Notes: a model not told the origin generated them from the sequence alone. A DNA stretch of 64,000 bases from Puccinellia tenuiflora (GCA_012064385.1 QRDG01000353.1:62001-126000), one strand, 5' to 3'. Counted from the stretch's first letter, positions 44,429-57,273 are shown. Made by a program: numbers and translations.

Positions 44429-45580
44429 TGTCGTGGTGGGAATCACGCAGATGCCTAGGGGTAGGCTTAGGTTTGGGGCCGATTGGACGCTAGAGGATTC
44501 GGGGAGGGATTATGCACTGGAGAGTGCACACGAGAAGACGAACACACACACGATTTACCCAGGTTCGGGGCCCTCGTGAGGAGGTAAAACCCCTACTCCT
44601 GCTTGTCTGACTATATTTGTGTATCAATCTGTGTTACAAAAGAGCTAAGCAGCACCAAGTTCCTGCGGAGAAGGGAGCTAACAGAGTGCAGGGGAAGAAT
44701 GAGCCAGGAGGGCTGCCTCTCCCCCCGTCGTCCTTCGTCTCCTCCCCCTGGTGCTCTTTAAATAGAGAGCCCAGGGGACAAGCAGGGGACAAAGAGACAA
44801 ACAACACTATTCTGGGTACACTATTGATGACATGACTACTGGGGTCTCGTCACACTATTGGCGCGTCATGCGCACACTGTAGCCACGTCGCTTGTGTCCT
44901 TATCCTGTACTCTTATCCTCTGGGGAAGGTGGTATCTGGTGCGGGTACGTCGGGAGTGCCTATGCCGGTCTGAGCCAAGGGCGTCCCAAGACCGACATAA
45001 GGTGGCGAGTAGTAGATGAAGGGAGCCGACATAGACAGTGCCATTGGTGGGCGTCTATGTCGGTCATGGGGTGATGAAGTGCCTCGTATGTCGGTCAGAG
45101 CTCGGGAGCGGAGAGTGGGCCGTCCGGGATAACTCGGTCAGCCGACATATGCTATGTCGGTCTGGAGTATCCTGGCATCCTGGATGCTGGTTGAACGAGA
45201 TCCGGGACGCGCCAAGGTAGCAGGGCCTACCCGGCACGATGACCCGGGCGTTGGCCCAGCCAGAGGAGTGGCCAAGGTGAGTTGACCTGTGAGTGGCGCT
45301 GCCGATATAGGCCTATGTCGGCATGGCGGGACGCCATCCGGAGGAGCCAGTGCAGAGGAGATGGGCCGCGGGGTACGTCGGTAGTGGTGAATCGGCCCAA
45401 CCGGGTTAGAGGACCTGACTTAAGTGTATGTCGGTATGGTGACTGGAGTGTCAACCTGGGTCATGCCTATATCGGCCCAGGATGACCTCTTCTATCTTTC
45501 CTTTATCTTCTGCGTGTTAGTTTGCTGTCTCTTCCTTCCACTGTACCAACTCTGAGGTACCCGGGGTTATATACCCGACA
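44429..45580. mobile_element. Solo LTR (1152 bp) with TSD GCCTA inside the C1 LTR
   Basis: Begins TGTCGTGGTGGG, ends ATACCCGACA, flanked by GCCTA at 44424-44428 and 45581-45585. There is no internal region. A TATA-like TTTAAATAG is at 44757-44765. The right half holds about a dozen copies of a TATGTCGG motif in both orientations. Unclassified family. Confidence 0.9.
45142..45160. repeat. Perfect hairpin within the TATGTCGG motif array
   Basis: CCGACATATGCTATGTCGG, an 8-bp stem with a 3-base loop. A second palindrome made of the same motif lies at 45301-45322. Confidence 0.75.
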
Positions 45581-46388
45581 GCCTATAAATTGTCTTCGAC
45601 GCGGAAACCCTCGAGACCCGATCATATTCTCTAGAAAAAGTCCGAGGCCGCCGCCGTCGCCAACCCTAGATCGGGAGGGTTCTGAAGCTCTTCCCGGCAC
45701 CCTGCCGGAGAGGGGAATCTACACCACCATGCCTGCCTCCGGAGTGATGCGTGAGTAGTCCACCACGGGACTACGGGTCCATAGCAGTAGCTAGATGGTT
45801 GTCTCTCCTCCTTGTACTCCATTGCTTAGATCTTGTGAGCTGCCTATCATGATCAAGATCATATTATCTGTAACTGCTACATGATGTGTTTGCATGGATC
45901 CGATGAATTGTGGAAATCATTACTCTTGTTCATCTATGTGTTGTGTTTTATCTATGATCTTGCATGCTCTCCGATGCTAGTGGATGCTTGGGCCAAGTAA
46001 TTGTTAGTGTCTTCAGAGAGAGTATTTATGGTAGATAGTGGGTTCATGCCTCTTTTTGTCTGAGCTCGGGTTGACAGAAACGATCACGACTAAAGATATG
46101 TTGTTGCCACTAGGGAGAAAACAACGGTGTTATTTACTTGTGTTATCTACATTGGTTACATTATGCACTTCGCTTATTGCAATGATCTGTTGCTTACAAT
46201 TTAATACTTCTGGGTGACATGCTGGATAGCGATCCCGGGTTGGGTTATTAGTCATAGATGCAGTTGGATAACGGTCTATGTATTTTGACGTAATGCCCAT
46301 ATTAGATGAAGCGGTGAACTTTATTGTTTTACGATAGCATTGTTTTGCGCCCACAATTATGTCAATTGCCATGCTATAATTTGTTTAC

Positions 46389-49300
46389 TGTAACACCCCA
46401 AAAATTTGTCCCTAATTTTAGCGGTGTTTTCTCACACCTGAACAACTTTTTCTATTTTACAAAAATGTTTTCTTTGAACCAGATGGTCTATGACTTGACT
46501 TTGGTTCCACCCTCTTGGAAATTTCCCAGCAAATCCCCGATCCTTGTCAACCTCCACCTTAATTCCGTGCCATTGTTTCGTCGGTCAAATACTCGTTCCT
46601 TTTGGAAATTCCAAAACCCCTCTCGACTATCCCACCAAAAGCCACCACCACGTTTGTACCTGGAAATAAATTCCACCAAGATACCATATGGTTCCCTCAT
46701 ACATATAGATCACTTCCATGGAAAAACATTTCATAGTCCCATGCAATATTTCCAAGTGGATTCATGTTATCTGTTATGCCATTTTCAATCCAGAAATTAT
46801 CTGGACACCTTCAACTCATCCAGAAATTCTGCAATTTCGGTGAGGTGCATGATTTGGCCTCCTGAACATTCCACTCCATTGGACCAACCTAATTTGAGCA
46901 ATATTTGAGGTACTTCCTTTATACTGCCCTTTTTATGCCTAATTGTGATTCCAAAGCAAACCCTAGCTACAAAAATCATTTGGCATTGCCACTTTGCCAA
47001 GTTGACAAGATCCCCTACACAACCCCACCTCCCCAATATCAGATCAAGATTAATTGAGGAAGTGCTTTTGGCATACCCATGCCATTAGGGCATTTTCGGA
47101 CACCAATTTATTTGACCAACCTCCAGGTATCCAATTGATCCCAAACTTCACAGACATACTACATACACCTATCCTAGCCTACTGTGAATCTTGGGGATTT
47201 TTCTGAGGTGTGTAAAGCCTTGGTCATTTCATCGAACACCTTCGGCCATTTTCAAAACCCAAAAATGTTTACACATGAGACCGTCTCCATTTTGGCTGAA
47301 ACTTGACCACACTACTCATATACCAGTACAACATCACCAGTAAAAGTCCCAGTTCCATTGGCTTAGGGGAAGTCCAGTTTCTTTCCATCGAACACCTTGT
47401 GTGCGTTTGAATTTTGGAGAATTTTGTGTTACCAAGTGTGGAGTTCTTGCAGGTGATCCTTGTTGTAGCGTAGGCCTCGTCCTTAGAAACCCGTGGGTAC
47501 CTTCCTTTTCCTTTTTGGTGCCCTAGATCATCGGGAACGCGACGATGCCGCTCGCGTCGCGCTCCGGACGTCCAGGACGCGCGCTTTGGCAAGAACTAAT
47601 TCCGCTTCTACCATGGCCGGTGCCTAATCCGCTTGCTGCAGTAGACCACGTGCGCCACTGTGCATCCAGCAGGGCTGCCTCATCCCCTCCTTCTCCTTAT
47701 CTCCTCCCTGTGGAGGGGGAAACGTCATGGGTGACCTCGGTTGGCCATCAATGGCCGGACCGGCCACCACCTACTTCTCCTCCTCTCCCTCTATATTAAG
47801 CCACCCCAGCCGCCCCCGAGCGAACCCTAGCCACTCCCACCTCTTCCCTCTCCCCCGTCTTCCTCATTCGGAGCCGCAAGTGAGGGAGAGAACCAAAGTT
47901 TTGCCCCGAGGCCACCAAGGTCGTGCACCCGTGAGCTCGGTCAAGCTCGGGGAGGCGACCCCCGCCTCCGATTCCTCCTCCCCTAGCCGCAACACGATTC
48001 CCCGGATCCCTCCCCACCGACGCCGAGGTCCCTGGCCCACCTCATCATCGCCCCCAAGCTCCACCCGACCTCCCGCCGTGGCCGGAGCTCGAGCCCTCGG
48101 GAGCTCGGTGCCCTGCCCCAAGGCCCTCCCCGTCCTCGATGCGTGGGTCCTTGAGCCCAGCTCCCGCCGTCCTCGGCCCCCTCGTCACCGGCGTCCTCCG
48201 GGGGCCCGTCCCGGTCAGCGCGGCATCAGCCCGGCGACGACCTCCGCGGTCCTTGGCCGTCCCACGGGCGCGGCCGCCCGAGTCGTCGGCTTCCGCCTCG
48301 GCCCACCTGCCAACGGCGCCGGCCACTCCCCGACCGCGGTGGTGCGCGGTGACCACGCCGCCGGCCTCGCCGAGAGGGCCATCGTCGGTGGCCGGCCGTT
48401 CCCTGCGTTCGAGCTGGCCGATCGATCGATCGATCGATTTGGGCCAGCTAAAGGCGCCTTTTTTTTTTTCAGGTTTACGTTTCCCTGCAGATAAGGCGTA
48501 TTTTCAGATAGTACGCGACCGGCCCAGCCCAGCCAGATTCAGCCCGTTCTGTTTTTTTATCCAGAGCAGGCAGCAGATAGTTAAACTTCGCCGGGCTGTA
48601 ACTTGTGAACCTTAGCTCCGTTCGAAGTGATTCAAATTTGTAAATTCATAGTTTGAAAAGCTCTATCCAGTTATTTGCTTCTTGTCCCTCCGTCAAATAT
48701 GTTTGGCGTAGACCACCCGGACTGCGACGCTTGGGAGCTGACTTTTCATTTGGTTCTTTTTGCCAAGATTGCTGACACCACGTCGAGATAACCCTCGAGT
48801 GGAATGGATGCTTTCTTTCTTATGAATGATTTTTGGTTCATTGTTTGGAGGCTACATACCTCACCAACTTTGTAATTGATCTATGATGACACCGGCTGGA
48901 GGAACCGCCACAATCATCTGTTTGAAACACTATGTTATAATCTGTAGTCGATCTGTGATGACGCTTGTTGCGGAATCGCCACGATAGTCACCCCGGTCGA
49001 CGCTAACCAACTAGTTGATCTGTGATGACGCTTGTGGGCGGAATCGCCCCGATAGTCACCCGGTCGACGCTAACCAACTAGTTGATCTGTGATGACGCTT
49101 GTTGGCGGAATCACCACGATAGTCACCCGGTCGACGCAAACCAACTAAACTATATTTTGTAGTTGAAATATTGTGTTGCTAATGTTTTGTTGTTTGATGA
49201 TATATTATTATGTTATTGTGGTTGTAGTGTTAGACTAATCCTTTGTTGCTTGGGCATGTGAATGATGAAACTTGATTAAATGAAACACCCCTCCAAACAG

Positions 49301-50600
49301 CGATAAGGTCTATTCATAGTGCCACTAATCTGAACCCTTGAACGCACTACCACTGTCGCCCCAAATGGGAGAGCCTTAACCTATGTAACCTATCAGGCCT
49401 CCTTGGATGCTACCCTCTTGGCAAGTCTAGTCGGTTACTGCATAGTTGTGGTCGGGGCTAGTCTTGCGAAGGTTCCGGAGCTAGGCGTTGCTCATTCGTT
49501 GGGGACGTGCCGGATTCACTTCGTCATAAGACTTAGCCCGAGTGGTAAGTCGGTAGTTATACAAGGAGTGTCCTGGTAGCGTGAACGGTCATGTAAGTGT
49601 ATCAGGCCGCCTTGAGGATGATTTCCTAAAGTACCGGCTATATGGTGCATTTAGATGAGTGGTAACTGCAAACTCTCGAGAGTCTCAACCTAGCAAGCTA
49701 GCCTCGTTCCTGGGATATGGAACAACAGTTCAGTGTCGGTCACACTATTGTCTTTGTCGTGTCCGGAGGTTAAATTTAAGATCTGTTTGAAACAACTGAT
49801 GAACGACCTGACCTCACTTAATAAACAATAAGATGGTGCAGGGAACGTTACTCGAGATAAGGAAATGTGATAAGGCCAGTGGGCCTAGCAGTGGTGATGG
49901 CTGAGATTAGCCTTTTGAGGCTAGATGCCAGTGAGCCTAGCTGTGATGATATGATTGGTTGTGTTACTTGGTACCAGTGGTACACCCGTTCTTCGTCACA
50001 GGTAAGTTCCTTGTGTGATCTCCGGTACACGATCCAACCCCACCTGGCTTGGACTCTGTACTGGTGATACTTCCGTTGTTTGCTTATGCCATGATTTACT
50101 ATGATTCCACGTTGTCATCCTTTTGGGGTATCGTAGGTAGACACTTGCCATGTTTAGATTATTATTAATGTTGCTAGTACTTGTTGCCTGATTGTTTGAC
50201 TGTTCGTGTCTTGTGGTTATTTTCTTGCGAGTACATCATTGTACTCAAACTGGCTTTTCATGTGGCTAGACGTTGAGAGGATTCATCTACTACCATAGCA
50301 AGGAGATCGAGCAGGAGCGTGCTAGGATCAGTAGCCCAACCAGATGCCTGTGGAATGGAGCCGCCCAAGCCGTTGCCGTATCTATGTTTTCCGCTGCCAG
50401 TTAAACTCTGTCCCGTGCCATACTTGGCCATGATAATTTTCATGCCCTGAAGGCCTTGTAAACCATTTGTAGCCCTTTGGGCCTGATTGTGTAATGATAT
50501 TTCCGCTATGTTGCATTGTCATAACGTGCGTCCAGATATCCTGGGCTGGCGCACGGGGCGACCGCCTCTCTGGCAACATGTGTCAGAGGGGGGTGCCACA
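46389..50600 (+). repeat. 5' LTR of element B (453-bp deletion)
   Basis: 4212 bp. Relative to the 3' LTR it lacks the bases matching 54458-54910; the junction is at 48670/48671 with AG at both deletion edges. TATATTAAG at 47792-47800 is the likely TATA box. GC-rich open frames at 47727-48615 are shared by both LTRs in several phases and are not called as genes. Confidence 0.95.
48947..49146 (+). repeat. Three tandem ~66-bp repeats in LTR B (5' copy)
   Basis: Units begin GATCTGTGATGACGCTTGT and end ACGCTAACCAACTAGTT, with a degenerate fourth unit upstream. They sit at the same LTR position as the different triple repeat in element A. The 3' LTR copy is at about 55187-55386. Confidence 0.85.
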
Positions 50601-50605
50601 GAGCA

Positions 50606-50617
50606 TGGTATCAGAGC
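50606..50617 (+). promoter_or_regulatory. Primer-binding site, element B
   Basis: TGGTATCAGAGC, five bases past the 5' LTR; initiator tRNA-Met type, as in element A. Confidence 0.95.
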
Positions 50618-50955
50618 ACCAGGCTGGCTGTAGACTACCCTAGCATGGAAAGCCCCGCCTCACTTTTGCCCGATAGTGACCCGATGGATTTAACCCATCT
50701 CCGCCTAGCCGGCATGGCTCGTGTCGGTCAATAGTATGGTGCAGTAAAACTTGTCCCAATCTTACCCAACCAGACTCGCCGGTTTCTTCCTTGAGAAGGA
50801 ATCGACACTACTCATTAGTATGAAACCCAAGTCCTGGCTACCTATAAAATCCCACCCTCGTTTGCTATCCTTTGCAACCCAACTCTCTTGAAGCAGATTC
50901 CGCTCAGGAATCTTGCGCTCTCCTGTCTCCCAAGTATACTAGCTTGAGTTGTTAG

Positions 50956-51747
50956 ATGGCACCTACCCTTATTTTCGATACCACCGCTGAGTTTCGCCCC
51001 GGTTTTCCTCCTCTGCTGTGGGAAGCTGCTCGCGATATTATTGGTTGTGTTTCTCGCCCGGTGTACCATGTATATCGGTCTAACCTCTCCTCCTGCGTGA
51101 GTGAGTATCATGCCGATGTGTATGTCGGCACAAGTGCCTTAGAAAGTGCGACGCCGTGTGTAAGTCAAAGCCACTTCGTGGATTCCCCTGAGATGGCACT
51201 CCAAGTTGCAGCTTGGAAATGTCTCGCTCGTCTGCGGTACTTTGAAGCCGCGATGGAACCTCATGCGTCTCGCTTTTTCCCGCCAAGATCCCTGGCAAGC
51301 CCCAGCCATCCCATGGTAAGCATCGAAGTGATGCTCAACTCAACCTTGTCACATCTCGTAGCCTACACCACCGCCTTGGAGAGCATCCTTGTCTACCACT
51401 TGGAGGAATGCCATTCCAATAGGCAAGCCCTTGCCCAAGTCCCGCAGCCCGCTAACAACAACCCAGCTCCGCAAGGACCAGTAACCATTAAACTCCAGAG
51501 GCCACCACCATCAATGGAAGCTCTGAAGTTTGGACTCGATACCTTTCATCCAGGACCAGCCGCAACCCACGACCTCCAACCCCTTCGCAGCTTTGGCGTT
51601 GTGCCAGAAGGCATCCCTGGGACTCTAGCCGCGGTGGCGAGGAGCCCGATGGATACCGAGCTTTGCTTAGGACCAAAACCGCAAGATCCAGAAGGCAACA
51701 AAGTGGATGAAGCCCAGACCAAGTCCCCACCAAGTGAGGAGTCCTAA
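50956..51747 (+). CDS. Unrecognised ORF of large-LTR element B (263 aa)
   Basis: The only sizeable ORF of element B, starting at the ATG 340 bp after the primer site. It is homologous to the ORF of element A (2176-2895): shared TTAE, LLW.A, RPVY.V, LSS, ADV, then QVAAWKCLARLR and FFPPR. The C-terminal half is Pro-rich and low in complexity, with little match to A. There is no zinc knuckle or enzyme motif. The frame is intact despite clear LTR divergence. I do not know the function; a structural (Gag-like) or RNA-binding role is only a guess. Confidence 0.65.
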   Translation: MAPTLIFDTTAEFRPGFPPLLWEAARDIIGCVSRPVYHVYRSNLSSCVSEYHADVYVGTSALESATPCVSQSHFVDSPEMALQVAAWKCLARLRYFEAAMEPHASRFFPPRSLASPSHPMVSIEVMLNSTLSHLVAYTTALESILVYHLEECHSNRQALAQVPQPANNNPAPQGPVTIKLQRPPPSMEALKFGLDTFHPGPAATHDLQPLRSFGVVPEGIPGTLAAVARSPMDTELCLGPKPQDPEGNKVDEAQTKSPPSEES

Positions 51748-52121
51748 GTTGATAGGTGAGAGTTGTGAGGTTGTTTGTTCTGCTATGTTTGCTTGTATCG
51801 CCGGTTAGCTTGGTTGTAGACTTGCTTGTTCATTTTGCCATGGTTGTGTATGTGTGTATTTGAGCAAAAACCTTAGGTTATATTTATATACCCGTGGTGG
51901 TAGCTCCTAATTGAGTGATTGTGTGAGCCCCTGCCATGCCATCCTTAGAATGCATGAGTGTGATAAAAATATCATGCCTTGTTGTCCTGCAGAGCGTTGA
52001 TCCTTTCAGTGTTAAACTCTAATATATTTTATAGAAAAAGTTTTGAATTTTTTTAACATAAGGGTGTATTAAACCATACAAGAAATATCTTGTATAACCC
52101 CGGGGATCTCTATTAGTCTCC

Positions 52122-52158
52122 GAATCTCGGGACGAGATTCTTATTAAGGGGGGAAGGT
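52122..52158 (+). promoter_or_regulatory. Hairpin and polypurine tract, element B
   Basis: GAATCTCGGGACGAGATTC (52122-52140; 8-bp stem, 3-base loop), then AAGGGGGGAAGG before the 3' LTR at 52160. This is the same arrangement as 4742-4777 in element A. The tract primes plus-strand DNA synthesis. Confidence 0.8.
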
Positions 52159-52159
52159 T

Positions 52160-55100
52160 TGTAACACCCCAAAAATTTGTCCCTAATTTTAGCGGTGTTT
52201 TCTCACACCTGAACAACTTTTTCTATTTTACAAAAATGTTTTCTTTGAACCAGATGGTCTATGACTTGACTTTGGTTCCACCCTCTTGGAAATTTCCCAG
52301 CAAATCCCCGATCCTTGCCAACCTCCACCTTAATTTCGTGCCATTGTTTCATCGGTCAAATACTCGTTCCTTTTGGAAATTCCAAAACCCCTCTCGACTA
52401 TCCCACCAAAAGCCACCACCACGTTTGTACCTGGAAATAAATTCCACCGAGATACCATATGGTTCCCTCATACATATAGATCACTTCCATGGAAAAACAT
52501 TTCATAGTCCCATGCAATAATTCCGAGTTGATTCATATTTCCTGTTATGCTATTTTCAATCCAAAAATTATCTGGACACCTTCAACTCATCCAGAAATTC
52601 TGCAATTTCGGTGAGGTGCATGATTTGGCCTCCTGAACATTCCACTCCATTGGACCAACCTCATTTGAGCAATATTTGAGGTACTTCCTTTATACTGCCC
52701 TTTTTATGCCTAATTGTGATTCCAAAGCAAACCCTAGCTACAAAAATCATTTGGCATTGCCACTTTGCCAAGTTGACAAGATCCCCTACACAACCCCACC
52801 TCCCCAATATCAGATCAAGATTATTTGAGTAAGTGCTTTTGGCATACCCATGCCGTTAGGGCATTTTCGGACACCAATTTATTTGACCAACCTCTAAGTA
52901 TCCAATTGATCCCAAACTTCACAGACATACTACATACACCTATCCTAGCCTACTGTGAATTTTGGGGATTTTTCTGAGGTGTGTAAAGCCTTGGTCATTT
53001 CATCGAACACCTTTGGCCATTCTCAAAACCCAAAAATGTTTACACTTGAGACAGTCTCCATTTTGGCTGAAACTTGACCACACTACTCATATACCAGTAC
53101 AACATCACCAGTAAAAGTCCCAGGTCCATTGGCTTAGGGGAAGTCCAGTTTCTTTCCATCGAACACCTTGTGTGCGTTTGAATTTTGGAGAACTTTGTGT
53201 TACCAAGTGTGGAGTTCTTGCAGGTGACCCTTGTTGTAGCGTAGGCCTCGTCCTTAGCGACCCGTGGGTACCTTCCTTTTCCTTTTGGTGCCCTAGATCA
53301 TCGGGAACACGACGATGCCGCTCGCGTCGCGCTCCGGACGTCCAGGACGCGCGCTTTGGCAAGACCTAATTCCGCTTCTACCATGGCCGGTGCCTAATCC
53401 GCTTGCTGCAGTAGACCACGTGCGCCACTATGCATCCAGCATGGCTGCCTCATCCCCTCCTTCTCCTTATCTCCTCCCTGTGGAGGGGGAAACGTCATGG
53501 GTGACCTCGGTTGGCCATCAATGGCCAAACCGGCCACCACCTACTTCTCCTCCTCTCCCTCTATATTAAGCCACCCCAGCCGCCCCTGAGCGAACCCTAG
53601 CCACTCCCACCTCTTCTCTCTCCCCTGCCTTCCTCATTCGGAGCCACAAGTGAGGGAGAGCACCAAAGTTTTGCCCCGAGGCCACCAAGGTCGTGCACCC
53701 GTGATCTCGGTCAAGCTCGGGAAGGCGACCCCCCGCCTCCGATTCCTCCTCCCCTGGCCGTAGCACGACTCCCCGGATCCCTCCCCAATGACGCCGAGGT
53801 CCCTGGCCCACCTCATCATCGCCCCCAAGCTCCACCCGAACTCCCGCCGTGGCCGGAGCTCGAGCCCTCGGGAGCTCGGTGCCCTGCCCCAAGGCCCTCC
53901 CCGTCCTCGATGCGTGGGTCCTTGAGCCCAGCTCCCGCCGTCCTCGGCCCCCTCATCGCCGGCGTCCTCCGGGTGCCCGTCCCGGTCAGCGCGGCGTCGA
54001 CCCGGCGGCGACCTCCGCGGTCCTCGGCCGTCCCACGGGCGCGGCCGCCCATGTCGTCGGCTTCCGCCTCGGCCCACCTGCCAACGGCGCCGGCCACTCC
54101 CCGACCGCGGTGGTGCGTGGTGACCACGCCGCCGGCCTCACCGCGAGGGCCATCGTCGGTGGCCGGCCGTTCCCGAGCGCCTCCGTGCGTTCGAGCTGGC
54201 CGATCGATCGATCGATCGATTTGGGCCAGCTAAAGGCGCCTTTTGTTTTTTTTATCAGATTTACGTTTCCTTGCAGAGAAGGCATATTGTCATATAGTAC
54301 GCGACTGGCCCAGCCCAGCCAGATTCAGCCCGTTCTGTTTTTTTTATCCAGAGCAAGCAGCAGATAGTTAAACTTCGCCGGGCTGTAACTTGTGATCCGT
54401 AGCTCCGTTCGAGGTGATTCAGATTTGTAAATTCATAGTTTGAAAAGCTCTATCCAGTGGTATAGGTTTTACATTTTTGTAACATGTGTGTATGCTCAGC
54501 CCTTGTATGCTTGCGTAGGTATCCCGCGGTACCGGCAAACCGATACCCTAAACCGTGGCGTCCGTGGCCGTCGAAACCAAATGGCGTCGATCGTCGAAGG
54601 CAAGCTAACCCCTTGCTATGAGCAGTCCCGCATAGTTGTTTGTTATTCGCTTATTATCATGCCAAGTGTTTATATTTGTCTGCGTTGGTATTTATATTAT
54701 GTCGGTCTGTTATTGTTGCCTTGCTTTGTACTTCATCCATGTATGCATTAGATTGATGTATGAAATATCTGTGCGCCTCGCACTTGCGTGGCTTTGGCAA
54801 CTAAATAACAAAAACATGCGTTGATTGTTTGCTTCTTCTTCTTCGCCGAGGTGAGGAGCCGACGAATGTCGTCTTATGATCCTCGGAGTTGGGGGCATTT
54901 GCCAAAAGAGTTATTTGCTTCTTGTCCCTCCGTCAAATATGGTTGGCGTAGACCACCCGGACTGCGACGCTTGGGAGCTGACTTTTCATTTGGTTCTTTT
55001 TGCCAAGATTGCTGACACCACGTCGAGATAACCCTCGAGTGGAATGGATGCTTTCTTTCTTATGAATGCTTTTCGGTTCATTGTTTGGAGGCTACATACC

Positions 55101-56840
55101 TCACCAACTTTGTAATTGATCTATGATGACACCGGCTGGAGGAACCGCCACAGTCATCTGTTTGAAACACTATGTTATAATCTGTAGTCGATCTGTGATG
55201 ACGCTTGTTGGCGGAATCGCCACGATAGTCACCCGGTCGACGCTAACCAACTAGTTGATCTGTGATGACGCTTGTGGGCGGAATCGCCCCGATAGTCACC
55301 CGGTCGACGCTAACCAACTAGTTGATCTGTGATGACGCTTGTTGGCGGAATCGCCACGATAGTCACCCGGTCGACGCAAACCAACTAAACTATATTTTGT
55401 AGTTGAAATATTGTGTTGCTAATGTTTTGTTGTTTGATGATATTTTATTATGTTATTGTGGTTGTAGTGTTAGACTAATCCTTTGTTGCTTGGGCATGTG
55501 AATGATGAAACTTGATTAAATGAAACACCCCTCCAAACAGCGATAAGGTCCATTCATAGTGCCACCAATCTGAACCCTTGAACGCACTACCACTGTCGCC
55601 CCAAATGGGAGAGCCTTAACCTATGTAACCTATCAGGCCTCCTTGGATGCTACCCTCTTGGCAAGTCTAGTCGGTTACTGCATAGTTGTGGTCGGGGCTA
55701 GTCTTGCGAAGGTTCCGGAGCTAGGCGTTGCTCATTCGTTGGGGACGTGCCGGATTCACTTCGTCATAAGACTTAGCCCGAGTGGTAAGTCGGTAGTTAT
55801 ACAAGGAGTGTCCTGGTAGCGTGAACGGTCATGTAAGTGTATCAGGCCGCCTTGAGGATGATTTCCTAAAGTACCAGCTATATGGTGCATTTAGATGAGT
55901 GGTAACTGCAAACTCTCGAGAGTCTCAACCTAGCAAGCTAGCCTCGTTCCTGGGATATGGTACAACAGTTCAGTGTCGGTCACACTATTGTCTTTGTCGT
56001 GTCCGGAGGTTAAATTTAAGATCTGTTTGAAACAAGTGATGAACGACCTGACCTCACTTAATAAACAATAAGATGGTGCAGGGAACGTGACTCGAGATAA
56101 GGAAATGTGATAAGGCCAGTGGGCCTAGCAGTGGTGACGGCTGAGATTAGCCTTTTGAGGCTAGAGGCCAGTGAGCCTAGCTGTGATGATATGATTGGTT
56201 GTGTTACTTGGTACCAATGGTACACCCGTTCTTCGTCACAGGTAAGTTCCTTGTGTGATCTCCGGTACACGATCCAACCCCACCTGGCTTGGACTCTGTA
56301 CTGGTGATACTCCCGTTGTTTGCTTATGCCATGATTTACTATGATTCCACGTTGTCATCCTTTTGGGGTATCGTAGGTAGACACTTGCCATGTTTAGATT
56401 ATTATTAATGTTGCTAGTACTTGTTGCCTGATTGTTTGACTGTTCATGTCTTGTGGTTATTTTCTTGCGAGTACATCATTGTACTCAGACTGGCTTTTCA
56501 TGTGGCCAGACGTTGAGAGGATTCATCCACTACCATAGCAAGGAGATCGAGCAGGAGCGTGCTAGGATCAGTAGCCCAGCCAGATGCCTGTGGAATGGAG
56601 CCGCACCAATCCGTTGCCGCATCTTTGTCTTCCGCTGCCAGTTAAACTCTGTCCCGTGCCATACTTGGCCATGATAATTTTCATGCCTGAAGGCCTTGTA
56701 AACCATTTGTAGCCCTTTGGGCCTGATTGTGTAATGATATTTCCGCTATGTTGCATTGTCATAACGTGTGTCCAGATATCCTGGGCTGGCGCACGGGGCG
56801 ACCGCCTCTCTGGCAACATGTGTCAGAGGGGGGTGCCACA
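52160..56840 (+). repeat. 3' LTR of element B
   Basis: 4681 bp, with no large deletion. TATA-like TATATTAAG is at 53562-53570. It ends CCACA at 56840, followed by TTTAC and then the remainder of the C1 LTR. Confidence 0.95.
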
Positions 56841-57255
56841 TTTACCCATCATGTGTATCTTATGGAGAGACACCACTAGTAATCTGTGGACCCCGGTCCT
56901 ATTTTCATACACTGTTTACAGCTGTTTTCATAACTTTTCATCATCATTTGCTCGCTGGTCATATTTCACTCTCATCATATTTTACATTTGCACATTTAAT
57001 TATTTGTGTTCAGCACGCAGGAGAGATTGTCAACCTCTCTGTTTCGTTGGGGCAAAGTAGTTTGGTTCTGATTGTGTGCAGGTCCACGTCAATTATCGTT
57101 AATGGCGTTGTTGACACCTTGTTAAGCCTTCTCCAAGTCCTTCTGGATTTGATAACCTTGGTTTTGTAATCAAGGGAAACTGCTGCTTTGCTACATCATA
57201 CCTTCCTCTTGGGGTTCCCGGCGAACGTGTGATCCACGCCATCAAGCTCTTTTTC

Positions 57256-57273
57256 TGGCGCCGTTGCCGGGAA
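57256..57273 (+). promoter_or_regulatory. Primer-binding site, element C1 (tRNA-Asp type)
   Basis: TGGCGCCGTTGCCGGGAA, nearly complementary to the 3' end of plant tRNA-Asp. This is typical of many Triticeae Gypsy elements and marks the end of the C1 5' LTR. Confidence 0.85.

Larger units (their letters stand above)
46389..56840 (+). mobile_element. Element B: complete large-LTR non-autonomous retrotransposon, TSD TTTAC
   Basis: The 5' LTR is 46389-50600, the internal region 50601-52159, and the 3' LTR 52160-56840. TTTAC flanks it at 46384-46388 and 56841-56845. LTRs begin TGTAACACCCC and end GTGCCACA. The primer site TGGTATCAGAGC is at 50606-50617, and the polypurine tract at about 52147-52158. 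The LTRs are related to those of element A along their length but clearly diverged. The internal region is only 1.56 kb with one ORF, so the element is non-autonomous (LARD-like). The 5' and 3' LTRs differ at many sites, so it is older than element A. Confidence 0.95.
44118..57244 (+). mobile_element. Element C1 (Gypsy-type): 5' LTR, split by a solo LTR and element B
   Basis: LTR pieces are 44118-44428, 45586-46388 and 56846-57244, together about 1.51 kb. It begins TGATACGTATCTATAATTTT and ends CCATCA, 11 bp before a tRNA-Asp-type primer site. The inverted copy C2 (58123-59726) lacks both inserts, which confirms how the pieces join. The LTR start motif and tRNA-Asp primer site are common in large Triticeae Gypsy families; I do not name the family. 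Confidence 0.85.

Noticed and set aside
46324..46908. A 194-codon plus-strand ORF
   Set aside because: It crosses the junction between the C1 LTR and element B at 46389, and the part within B is plain LTR sequence also seen at 52236.
48947..49146. Regularly spaced repeats resembling a CRISPR array
   Set aside because: They are contiguous tandem repeats in a plant LTR, repeated in both LTRs of the element, with no unique spacers.
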